Source: an uncultured Eubacteriales bacterium (GTDB lineage: Bacteria; Bacillota_A; Clostridia; Oscillospirales; Oscillospiraceae). Taken from it: DNA of 5,879 nucleotides. The stretch lies in the NCBI GenBank assembly GCA_949742895.1, contig CATJRT010000104.1, positions 1 through 5,879 of the forward strand, written 5' to 3'. Under the pieces are notes generated by a model. The model saw only the letters and a program-made list of their open reading frames with translations. It was not told the DNA's origin and searched no databases. Positions 1 through 5,879 of the stretch are shown piece by piece; position 1 is the first letter of the stretch; each line of letters opens with the position of its first letter. A program made the translations under genes and the position numbers.

Positions 1-3
1 AAT

Positions 4-300
4 CTACTGCAAATTTTTTTGCTCTTCATGCTGCTGATATGCGGCGTCCAGTCCGATGCTGATCCGCAGCGCCGCATCGACCTGGTCCATCCTGTCTGCG
101 GTAATGCGCCCTACCTGGAAGTGCAACCGGCCTTTATCCAGTGTACGGAGCTGTTCCAGCATGATCATGGATTTTTTCAGAAGGCCATAGCCCGGAGCTT
201 CCAGCAGTACATGGGTGGGCAGATGGCGGTGCTTGATTTGCCCCGTGATGACGGCGGCGATAACTGTTGGGCTAATCTTGTTATTGATTTCCTTTTTACA
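4..300 (-). pseudogene. mazF: MazF/PemK-family endoribonuclease toxin, C-terminal remnant
   Basis: Reading the minus strand from 300 to the TAG at 6..4 gives 98 sense codons that match the MazF family closely. KISPTVIAAVITGQ is followed by LPTHVLLEAPGYG, then MIMLEQLRTLDKGRL, then MDQVDAALRISIGLD. These correspond to B. subtilis MazF from about residue 30 to the C-terminus. The Thr in VIT matches catalytic Thr48, but the N-terminal strand with the RGDVY-type motif and catalytic Arg25 is absent. The codon just upstream (303..301) is TGA, and no ATG or SD site sits at the expected place; the first Met codons are deep inside. MazF proteins cut mRNA at short specific sequences and are neutralised by MazE; no mazE is visible here. 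The 3' end is intact and extends a little past the usual C-terminus. The fragment lies 19 bp after the SLH gene on the same strand. Family identity is strong; loss of function is inferred from the missing N-terminus. Confidence 0.85.
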
Positions 301-319
301 TCAACACGCCGTCACCCTC

Positions 320-2338
320 TTACCACAGCCGCTGGAACAGCCTGTAAATGATAATCGCGGCATCTCCCCGCGACATATTCCTGCTGCCAGAAAATGTCCC
401 ATCTGTGCGCCAAGCGACCAAGTTCTCCCGCGTAGCCAGCGCGACATCCGATCGGGCCCAAGGATCAACGCTATCGCTGTACTTTGACAGATAGACTGAG
501 GGGTCAGACGGTGCCTTATACTTCATTTCCTTTTGCAGAACCCGGCTGGAGACTGCGATGATCTGCACCTTGCTGATGCTGCTCGTCCCTCGGAACGTGT
601 GGTCTTCAAAGCCATTGACAAAGCCGTGGCGCTGGCTGGAGGCCGCGGCGGCGTAGTACCAGTTATTCTTGGTCACGTCCTTGAAATCTGTGGTGGCAGT
701 GGAATCGAGCTTCCCAAGGGCGACGACCAAGAGCTTTGCGATCTCTGCCCGGCTGATACTGGCATCCGGGGAGAAGGTGGTTTTCGTCGTCCCATCAATG
801 ACCCCCATGGACGCCAGATAGCGTATCGCTTTCTGCATTTCCGCGCTCTTTTTGTCGATGTCGCTGAAATCCTTCTGTGATGTCCCCCGGAAGTAGGTGC
901 CCGAAGTATTGATTTTTCCCTCAACCTGGTTCGTAAACGGATTGCGCTTGCTCACGGCCGTATCCGACGTCTCGGACTGCACCACATGCTTGGCCGTGTC
1001 CTTGCCCTCCGATGGGAAGGACACCCGCACAGAGTTGGTGGTCTGGTCATTCGGCAGGGTAACTTTCACCTTCGGCGCACTGCTGGTGCCCACATTTTGG
1101 GCCTTTACCTTCATCCCGCTCCCAAGATCCGGCTCCAGGTCCTCCAGTTTGAAGGTCATGTCATAGCCGTCGGCCTTGACGTGGACACGGTCCAAGTCCA
1201 CGGAAACAGCGTCTGCGGCGATATCGATGTCGAGGTCACTGGATGCGGCAGAGAAGGACGCACTCCGTATCAGCTTACGGGCAGGGGTGACACCTCCATC
1301 GGAAAGCGCGTCCGCCGCCGCACTGTAGACCACCGCCGCCCGCTCTGCCAAACTGGAGAGAGAGGCTGCGGAGAGGCTGACCGTCCCCCCATCCACCGGC
1401 TTGACCAATACCTGGCCGGCGGCGAACTCCGCATACAGTGTAGCCAAATCGACGGCATCGGGGTCTTTCTTCTCCTCCTCCGTCATTTTGCCGACGTACT
1501 CCCTGATTAAGCGGACCACGTCCCCAACCTCTTCCGTTTGTTCTGTTTTGGGGGGCGGCGCATCCTGCCAAACCGCAGTCACAGCTGTGTCTCCCTCAAA
1601 GGCATAAATCTCTCCGGAGGCATGGATTTGCTCATTGATCCGCCAGCCCAAAAAGTCCTTCTCCGTCTTTCCGTCGGGTAAGGTGAAAATGTACTGTGGC
1701 AGGATATATTCCTGGCCGATCTCCACCGCCTCCGCATGGGTCTCGCCCTTCCCGTTAGCGGCGATCAGGAGGATGTTGCACAGCTCCGCCTTGTGGGCCG
1801 CAGGGATGACCTTGACGGAGAAAGAGACCGTAACATCCGCCGCTCTGCTGGAACGCGCCCCCACTGTCCACGGCTTCATGGTGTATGTATCTTGGTCCGG
1901 GACTGTCGGGGTGATCTCCGGTTCTGAAATGAAAATCCCTGAATCTTCGCTGGGAACTCCTGCAAAGGCAGCGTTGCTATCACTGGACTGTTCCTGCTGG
2001 ACCTCAAAGGCTCCGCCGGAGAGGAAACCGGTGATGGTCCCCTCCTCCGCAGTGCCCTGGAAGGCCAGCGTCATGCTGCTGTCGCTGACAGATGCCGACT
2101 GGAAGGTGAGCCCGGTCCCCTCCGTACTGATGTCCAAGTACTGAGCCGCCTCCGCGCTGAAGGGGACGGTGGATACTAGGACAATCGTGGGGTCCACGGC
2201 CCCAGCGGACAGCTCACTGGGCATAGCCGAAACTACGGGGCCAACGGATACCCCATTGCTGGCAAACGCTGTGGCGCAGAGCAGGACCGACGCGCAGAGC
2301 GCCACAATCACTCCCCGCAAAAGGCTTCTGATGTTCAT
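320..2338 (-). CDS. Secreted SLH-domain cell-surface protein with InlB-type repeat
   Basis: This is a complete 672-residue exported protein. The ATG at 2338 is chosen because AGGAGG lies 10 nt upstream and the protein then begins with a classic signal peptide: basic MNIRSLLRG, a hydrophobic core, and a likely cleavage after A-F-A at residue 26. The frame is open further upstream to 2461, but that part overlaps the kinase gene and would bury the signal peptide. Residues 30-165 form a beta-rich region of unknown family. Residues about 170-258 look like an InlB/Flg_new repeat (DFLGW, then DTAVTAVW). Residues 262-360 are Ala-rich and partly helical, and 365-485 look beta-rich. Three SLH domains follow at 489-541, 550-602 and 618-669, ending at the stop. 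SLH triplets normally bind pyruvylated secondary cell-wall polymer, so the protein should sit on the cell wall. The SLH motif positions read SRAE, SKVQ and SRGD, so the second is degenerate. The gene follows the kinase gene by 28 bp and is probably cotranscribed. The surface role is well supported; the ligand is unknown. Confidence 0.93.
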   Translation of the reverse strand: MNIRSLLRGVIVALCASVLLCATAFASNGVSVGPVVSAMPSELSAGAVDPTIVLVSTVPFSAEAAQYLDISTEGTGLTFQSASVSDSSMTLAFQGTAEEGTITGFLSGGAFEVQQEQSSDSNAAFAGVPSEDSGIFISEPEITPTVPDQDTYTMKPWTVGARSSRAADVTVSFSVKVIPAAHKAELCNILLIAANGKGETHAEAVEIGQEYILPQYIFTLPDGKTEKDFLGWRINEQIHASGEIYAFEGDTAVTAVWQDAPPPKTEQTEEVGDVVRLIREYVGKMTEEEKKDPDAVDLATLYAEFAAGQVLVKPVDGGTVSLSAASLSSLAERAAVVYSAAADALSDGGVTPARKLIRSASFSAASSDLDIDIAADAVSVDLDRVHVKADGYDMTFKLEDLEPDLGSGMKVKAQNVGTSSAPKVKVTLPNDQTTNSVRVSFPSEGKDTAKHVVQSETSDTAVSKRNPFTNQVEGKINTSGTYFRGTSQKDFSDIDKKSAEMQKAIRYLASMGVIDGTTKTTFSPDASISRAEIAKLLVVALGKLDSTATTDFKDVTKNNWYYAAAASSQRHGFVNGFEDHTFRGTSSISKVQIIAVSSRVLQKEMKYKAPSDPSVYLSKYSDSVDPWARSDVALATRENLVAWRTDGTFSGSRNMSRGDAAIIIYRLFQRLW

Positions 2339-2348
2339 AATCAATTTC

Positions 2349-2354
2349 CCTCCT
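2349..2354 (-). promoter_or_regulatory. Ribosome binding site of the SLH protein gene
   Basis: The minus strand reads AGGAGG here, 10 nt before the ATG at 2338 and 12 nt after the kinase stop codon. This site decides the start in favour of 2338 over the longer frame opening at 2461, and its position fits continued translation along one mRNA from the kinase gene. Confidence 0.85.
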
Positions 2355-2366
2355 AAGTGTTGGTGT

Positions 2367-4790
2367 TCATCCCCCTGCTGAAGACTGGATACGATAGATA
2401 ACGCTGTTTTTCGGGTCGCTGAGGAAAATCGCGCCACTGCTGTCCGTCTCCAGCGAGGCATCCTCGCTGGCGGCGAAGACCGTCTCGCTCCCGGCTCCCA
2501 GCGCTATGCGTGGATTGGTTTCCTCTGCGGGGATGCCAGCCAGAGTTTCCGTAAAACCGGCGTCCTCCTCCGCCAGAGACACGCGCCGCACGGTGTCAAA
2601 GTCCAGCACATACAGCGATGCGCCGTTCACCGCCAGGGAGGCGGGCCGGTAGAAGTTGGATACCCCGCCGTCGATCATGTTCCGCTCCCCCTTGACCCCG
2701 GCGAAATAGCGCCAAGTCTGCTCGCCGCTGTCCAGCCGGAGAATGACGCCCTCCTCCGGGACGGCCAGATAGACCGTTCCCGCCCCATCTATGGCGATGG
2801 ACCTTGTGGACGCAGGCAGGTCCGCCACCCACGAGACCTCCTGTGTATCAACGTCCAAGGTGTGAAGGGCCGTGGTCCCGGTCCCCAGGTTCTGCCAGAT
2901 GAACCAGATCGTCCCGCCGGCATCAAGGGCGAAATCCGGGATCACGGACCAGGCCGCCTCCGTATAAAAGAGGAACTCCCCCGTGCCATCTGCGATCCGC
3001 AGGAAGCCATAGTAGCTGTCATCCCCATCCTCCCAGGGGCCGGTGAGGAGGTACTGTACGCCGTTTTGGCTACGGACCCGGTCCGCCGTCAAAAATGTCG
3101 GCTCCAGAGCCACTGTGGACACCGCCCCATCAGCCAGCACCCGAAGGGCTCCGCTGTCAGTGATATATAGACGCCCTTTCTCCGCCGACAGCCCCGCCGG
3201 TGCGACAAAGGAACACGCGGTAGCGGCTCCGTCAGCAAACTCCCGCACGCCGTCCCCAGCGCAGACCTTCGCCGTCACACCGTCCACGTAGCGCAGTGAT
3301 ACATCCGTCAGCTCGCCCGCCGGTTTTGTAACTGTGACATGCAGGGATACTTCCTTTCCCCGGTAAGTCCCCCGCAGGGTCGCCTCTCCCGCGTTCACCC
3401 CCACCAAACGGTCCCCCTCCAGGCGGACGATGCGGCTGTCCGCATTACTCCACTGCACCCGCCCCGGCTCCAGGAGCTCTGTCCGGCCGTTGGGCGTCTC
3501 CTTCTGGATTAGGAACTGGACGCTCTGTTGTTCTGTGACCATGGCCGCGCCCAGACTTGTGGTCAGGATAGCCTGGGTCTCGATCTGGTTGATGTAAGCG
3601 CCGGATACCGTGGTGCCCAGTCCCGCCAGAAGCGCAAGGATACAGCAGAGCAGGGCCACCCGCCGCAGGACCAGACTGCGCACCATGGCGGTCTGCATCT
3701 GTACCAGGCCCTCCAAGGCCTGCTCCAACTCCTTCGCAGACTGATACCGCTCTGACGGGACCACTTGCAGGCACCTCGTAATGACCTTTGCAAGCCCGCT
3801 TGAGGCAGACTTGCGCAGCTCGTCCTGGGATTTGAGGGTTGGGGCCTGTCCCACGGCCAGCTCAAAGAGGATAGCACCCATACTGTACAGGTCGGTGCGC
3901 TCATCGATCTCCCAGGAGGTCTGGCCGGAGGGCAGCTCCCCAAACCGCGCCAGTGCCATGCCGCAGCCGGCCAGAGCCCCCTGGAACTGTTCGGGGGCCG
4001 CATACCGCTGCGAGATCCCTGCCGCCCGTCTGCTGATCCCCTGCCGTTTTGCGATGCCAAAGTCTATCAGGACCAGGCGGTCATCATATGTCACCATAAT
4101 GTTTGAGGGCTTCAGGTCGCAGTGGATGATGGGCGTATCCAAATGGTGCAGATAGTTGAGCACCTGGGCCAGTTCGATGCCCCACCGGTAGATGAGCCCC
4201 TCTTTGATCTGCTGCTTTTGCGCAAGCACCTCCGCCAGCGTGTACCCCTCGATATATCTCTCCACAAGGAACGTGCCCTGCTGGGTCTGAAAGATATCTA
4301 TGATCTGCGGCAGGTTGATGTGGTTCAGGCTTTTGAGCACATCTGCCTCGTCAGCAAGCGCCGCGTATTTTCCATCCACAAATTTAACGATCCACTCGCT
4401 CCCCAGCTTCCTGTGCCGGGCAAGGAAGGTCCTGCTCATCCCTCCGCCGTGGATCTCCCGGATAAGCTCATACTTCTCCTGGAGGGGCGAGATATCGAGC
4501 CCCGTGCCGTCATCGCCTAAACGAACCTGCGCGATCTCCCTCTCTTCGCGGTCCGGGACCACCGTTATAACGTCTGTTTCGCCAGCCAACTTTGTTCCGG
4601 CGGTCCCCTGGGCAGACGCTCTGCGGGCCTGTCTCATCGTCTCAACGACATCAGCCCTTTCCGTCTCCTCGTGAAGGACCCTGCGGTACTCCCGCTCCCG
4701 CCCCCTGGAGAAAAACAGGAAGAGGCCAAGCGCCGCAGCGAAAATCAGGAGGCCCCCTCCAGATGCCAAAAGAATATGATCAATATACAT
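2367..4790 (-). CDS. Membrane Ser/Thr protein kinase with BIG2-like domain and NHL-type beta-propeller sensor
   Basis: An 807-residue Hanks-type kinase that should phosphorylate cytoplasmic proteins in response to an extracellular cue. The ATG at 4790 is preferred because AGGAG lies 8 nt upstream; a longer frame starting with TTG at 4829 has no such support. Residues 6-27 form a membrane helix followed by the basic SRGRERE. A linker (28-106) leads to the kinase domain (about 107-360): glycine loop IHGGGMSRTF, VAIK-type Lys136 in IVKF, likely helix-C Glu148, catalytic loop HCDLKPSN (Asp225, Lys227, Asn230), DFG at 243-245, APE at 265-267, helix-F Asp300 and Arg348. A second helix spans about 378-396, with the basic residues RRV before it. 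Residues 417-490 resemble BIG2 (VQWSNADSRIV, then GEATLRGTY). From about 492 to the end lie NHL-like propeller blades, for example VCAGDGVREFADGAATACSF and WRYFAGVKGERNMIDGG. The positive-inside rule puts the kinase inside the cell and the C-terminal half outside. The plan recalls M. tuberculosis PknD. HCD in place of HRD and a degenerate glycine loop are unusual, but the catalytic Lys and both Asp residues are present, so activity is likely. The signal sensed is unknown. Confidence 0.94.
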   Translation of the reverse strand: MYIDHILLASGGGLLIFAAALGLFLFFSRGREREYRRVLHEETERADVVETMRQARRASAQGTAGTKLAGETDVITVVPDREEREIAQVRLGDDGTGLDISPLQEKYELIREIHGGGMSRTFLARHRKLGSEWIVKFVDGKYAALADEADVLKSLNHINLPQIIDIFQTQQGTFLVERYIEGYTLAEVLAQKQQIKEGLIYRWGIELAQVLNYLHHLDTPIIHCDLKPSNIMVTYDDRLVLIDFGIAKRQGISRRAAGISQRYAAPEQFQGALAGCGMALARFGELPSGQTSWEIDERTDLYSMGAILFELAVGQAPTLKSQDELRKSASSGLAKVITRCLQVVPSERYQSAKELEQALEGLVQMQTAMVRSLVLRRVALLCCILALLAGLGTTVSGAYINQIETQAILTTSLGAAMVTEQQSVQFLIQKETPNGRTELLEPGRVQWSNADSRIVRLEGDRLVGVNAGEATLRGTYRGKEVSLHVTVTKPAGELTDVSLRYVDGVTAKVCAGDGVREFADGAATACSFVAPAGLSAEKGRLYITDSGALRVLADGAVSTVALEPTFLTADRVRSQNGVQYLLTGPWEDGDDSYYGFLRIADGTGEFLFYTEAAWSVIPDFALDAGGTIWFIWQNLGTGTTALHTLDVDTQEVSWVADLPASTRSIAIDGAGTVYLAVPEEGVILRLDSGEQTWRYFAGVKGERNMIDGGVSNFYRPASLAVNGASLYVLDFDTVRRVSLAEEDAGFTETLAGIPAEETNPRIALGAGSETVFAASEDASLETDSSGAIFLSDPKNSVIYRIQSSAGG

Positions 4791-4798
4791 CGCAGCAT

Positions 4799-4803
4799 CT
4801 CCT
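4799..4803 (-). promoter_or_regulatory. Ribosome binding site of the kinase gene
   Basis: The minus strand reads AGGAG 8 nt before the ATG at 4790. This selects that ATG over the upstream in-frame TTG at 4829. The resulting protein begins MYIDHILL and runs straight into its first membrane helix. Confidence 0.8.
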
Positions 4804-4839
4804 GTCCTGCCATCCGGCCAAACCGCCAATAATGTAAGT

Positions 4840-4863
4840 GCGGCCGCCCCGCAGGGCGGCCGC
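4840..4863 (-). terminator. Perfect GC-rich hairpin between SLH gene and kinase gene (candidate terminator or attenuator)
   Basis: Arms GCGGCCGCCC (4840-4849) and GGGCGGCCGC (4854-4863) are exact reverse complements around a 4-nt loop, giving a 10-bp all-GC stem. It lies 28 bp after the stop of the upstream SLH gene and 49 bp before the kinase ATG. On the transcribed strand the stem is followed by CACTTACATTATT, not a run of U, so it is a poor match to a standard intrinsic terminator. It may instead partly attenuate readthrough, or protect the 3' end of the upstream mRNA and so set different levels of the SLH protein and the kinase. The structure is seen directly; the role is inferred. Confidence 0.45.
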
Positions 4864-4891
4864 AGGTCAACGCTTGCGGGAGCTGTCTGAG

Positions 4892-5879
4892 CTATCTGCC
4901 CATCTTTGCAACATTGTCGATCCGATGTACCAATGCCGCAAGCTGTGCGCGTGTCGTGGACCCTTGAGGATCCATCGACATACCGCCGACGCCCCTGAAA
5001 ATGTTGTGCTTGTAGAGGATCTGGAACGCCGCAGCGCCGTCTGCAGACATGAGCGCGGCGTCGGAAAATGCTGCCGGAGCGGCTGGCGGCGTCGTATCCA
5101 TGCCGGTACTGCGCAGGTATTTCACCAGCATGATCGCCATCTGGTCTCTGGAGAGGGTCTCCTCCCCGGTAAACGTTCCATAATCAGGGATCAAGCCGGA
5201 CTGTTTCGCCCAAATCGCAGCCCCAGTGAACCACTTGTTCGGCGTGACGTCACTGTCAGTCATCTTCTCAAAGGGGGACAGATCGACCTTGGCCAGCCTG
5301 GCCAGAACTGTGACAACGGTTGCCATGGAGATCTTCTCGCTGGACGAGAACGTGGACGGTGTGGTGCCAATCATAATCTGCTTCTCATAGCACCACTTGG
5401 CATCCTCATAGAACCAGTCCGCCGCAGAAATATCCAGATACGGAATCCCCACTGTATTTGTCGGGCCGGGTACACTTATTTCGGTATCATGGCTGTTATC
5501 GGATGTGTTTGTGGACGTATTTGTCCCGGAATTGCTGGAATTATTTCCGGAAGTACTTGTGCCCGGGGCAGGCTGGAACCAGTCCGGATTGGGACGCCAG
5601 GGGTAATTGGGATAATTCGGGTAATTCGGCCCGGTGGGCGGATTGCTGGTCCCCGGGTCGCCGGGAGTTGAGGGAGGCGTAGAAATGGATTCGACTGTGT
5701 AGTTTTGCGCGGCCCGCTTCAGTTCGGAATTCCTGTTGCCGCCGTTCTCACGGAACTCAGCAGCCAGTGTGTGGGTCCCCTCGCCCTTCTTTCTCAGCGT
5801 CTGGTCAAAGGCTGTAATGACCGTGCTGCCCTCCTCGGCGTTGTAATCCACGCCGGGCTCCAGCTTCTCGCCATCCAGG
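4892..5879 (-). CDS. SLH-domain cell-surface protein, 3' part (5' end outside window)
   Basis: The reading frame enters at the right edge of the window and ends at TAG (4894..4892), giving 328 visible residues; signal peptide and start lie outside. Visible residues 1-47 (LDGEKLEPGVDYNAEEGSTV, later GTHTLAAEF) resemble the end of an X2-like beta module common in clostridial surface proteins. Residues 66-105 are a Pro/Asn/Tyr-rich linker with three NYP units, and 107-130 are almost entirely Ser, Thr, Asn and Gly; together they look like a flexible wall-spanning spacer. Three SLH domains follow at about 146-195, 203-255 and 269-320, with motif positions SMAT, SRDQ and TRAQ. By family knowledge these anchor the protein non-covalently to a cell-wall polymer, with the X2-like part displayed outward. 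The gene precedes the kinase gene on the same strand, separated by 101 bp with a strong hairpin, so shared transcription is possible but not certain. The GTG at 5851 is an internal Val codon and not the start. Confidence 0.92.
   Translation of the reverse strand, partial: LDGEKLEPGVDYNAEEGSTVITAFDQTLRKKGEGTHTLAAEFRENGGNRNSELKRAAQNYTVESISTPPSTPGDPGTSNPPTGPNYPNYPNYPWRPNPDWFQPAPGTSTSGNNSSNSGTNTSTNTSDNSHDTEISVPGPTNTVGIPYLDISAADWFYEDAKWCYEKQIMIGTTPSTFSSSEKISMATVVTVLARLAKVDLSPFEKMTDSDVTPNKWFTGAAIWAKQSGLIPDYGTFTGEETLSRDQMAIMLVKYLRSTGMDTTPPAAPAAFSDAALMSADGAAAFQILYKHNIFRGVGGMSMDPQGSTTRAQLAALVHRIDNVAKMGR
5601..5627 (-). repeat. Three 9-bp tandem repeats coding for an NYP linker
   Basis: Three near-identical 9-bp units (gggtaattg, ggataattc and gggtaattc on the plus strand) encode three successive Asn-Tyr-Pro units in the linker of the upstream SLH protein. 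The unit length keeps the frame, so slippage could change linker length without breaking the gene. Confidence 0.75.

Noticed and set aside
301..319. Terminator after the SLH gene
   Set aside because: No inverted repeat or T-run is visible in these 19 bp on either strand.
19..351. Plus-strand open frame of 110 codons at the left end
   Set aside because: It is antisense to the MazF remnant, whose minus-strand translation matches a known family along nearly its whole length; the plus-strand product matches nothing.
1635..2144. Plus-strand open frame of 169 codons inside the SLH gene
   Set aside because: It lies antisense to a well-supported secreted protein and has no SD site or domain signal.
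2262..2303. Lipoprotein signal in the complete SLH protein (Cys15 or Cys21 in the signal peptide)
   Set aside because: Both Cys residues are preceded by Leu at -1, where a lipobox needs Gly, Ala or Ser. The A-F-A site before residue 27 fits ordinary signal peptidase I cleavage.
2339..2461. Longer N-terminus for the complete SLH protein starting at 2461
   Set aside because: It would overlap the kinase gene by 95 bp and place 41 charged residues before an obvious signal peptide, while a strong SD site supports 2338.
4831..4870. Possible promoter for the kinase gene (TTGACC at 4870..4865 with TACATT at 4836..4831)
   Set aside because: The spacing between the two boxes is 28 bp, far from the usual 16-18, and the hairpin occupies the spacer. 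Neither box is a convincing match as a pair.
4838..5671. Plus-strand open frame of 277 codons
   Set aside because: It lies antisense to the clear SLH-domain gene, has no recognisable domain or SD site, and its Arg/Cys-rich composition is typical of a GC-rich shadow frame.

Overview
This 5.9 kb window is GC-rich and carries its genes on the minus strand. The proteins are S-layer-homology (SLH) proteins, a membrane Ser/Thr kinase, and domains of the Ig-like BIG2, InlB-repeat and X2-like kinds. That set suggests a Gram-positive-lineage anaerobe of the class Clostridia, plausibly a gut Oscillospiraceae-type bacterium. The assignment is inferred from protein style only; no marker gene is present.

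In transcription order (right to left) the layout is as follows. (1) At 5879-4892 lies the 3' part of a gene for a secreted SLH protein: the end of an X2-like beta module, a Pro/Asn/Tyr- then Ser/Thr/Asn-rich linker, and three C-terminal SLH domains. (2) A 101-bp gap holds a perfect 10-bp inverted repeat at 4840-4863. (3) At 4790-2367 lies an 807-residue membrane protein with an N-terminal transmembrane helix, a cytoplasmic Hanks-type kinase domain, a second helix, a BIG2-like domain and an NHL-type beta-propeller predicted to lie outside the cell. (4) After only 28 bp, at 2338-320, comes a complete 672-residue SLH protein with a signal peptide, an InlB-type repeat, a beta-rich region and three C-terminal SLH domains. 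(5) At 300-4 lies the C-terminal 98 codons of a MazF/PemK-family toxin. It has no N-terminus and no start codon, and an in-frame stop lies directly upstream, so it looks like a gene remnant at a rearrangement junction.

The kinase and the downstream SLH gene are very probably cotranscribed, and the upstream SLH gene may belong to the same unit. A working model, which is inference, is an envelope-sensing unit. The two SLH proteins would be held on the cell wall, and the kinase would read an extracellular state through its propeller and signal inward. The kinase is unusual at several conserved positions: HCD replaces HRD, the glycine-rich loop is degenerate, and the region after the APE motif carries an insertion. 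The overall plan resembles mycobacterial PknD (kinase, membrane helix, NHL propeller) with an added BIG2 domain and an extra N-terminal helix. I saw no tRNA, rRNA, CRISPR array or insertion sequence, and no convincing promoter. The plus-strand open frames appear to be antisense shadows.
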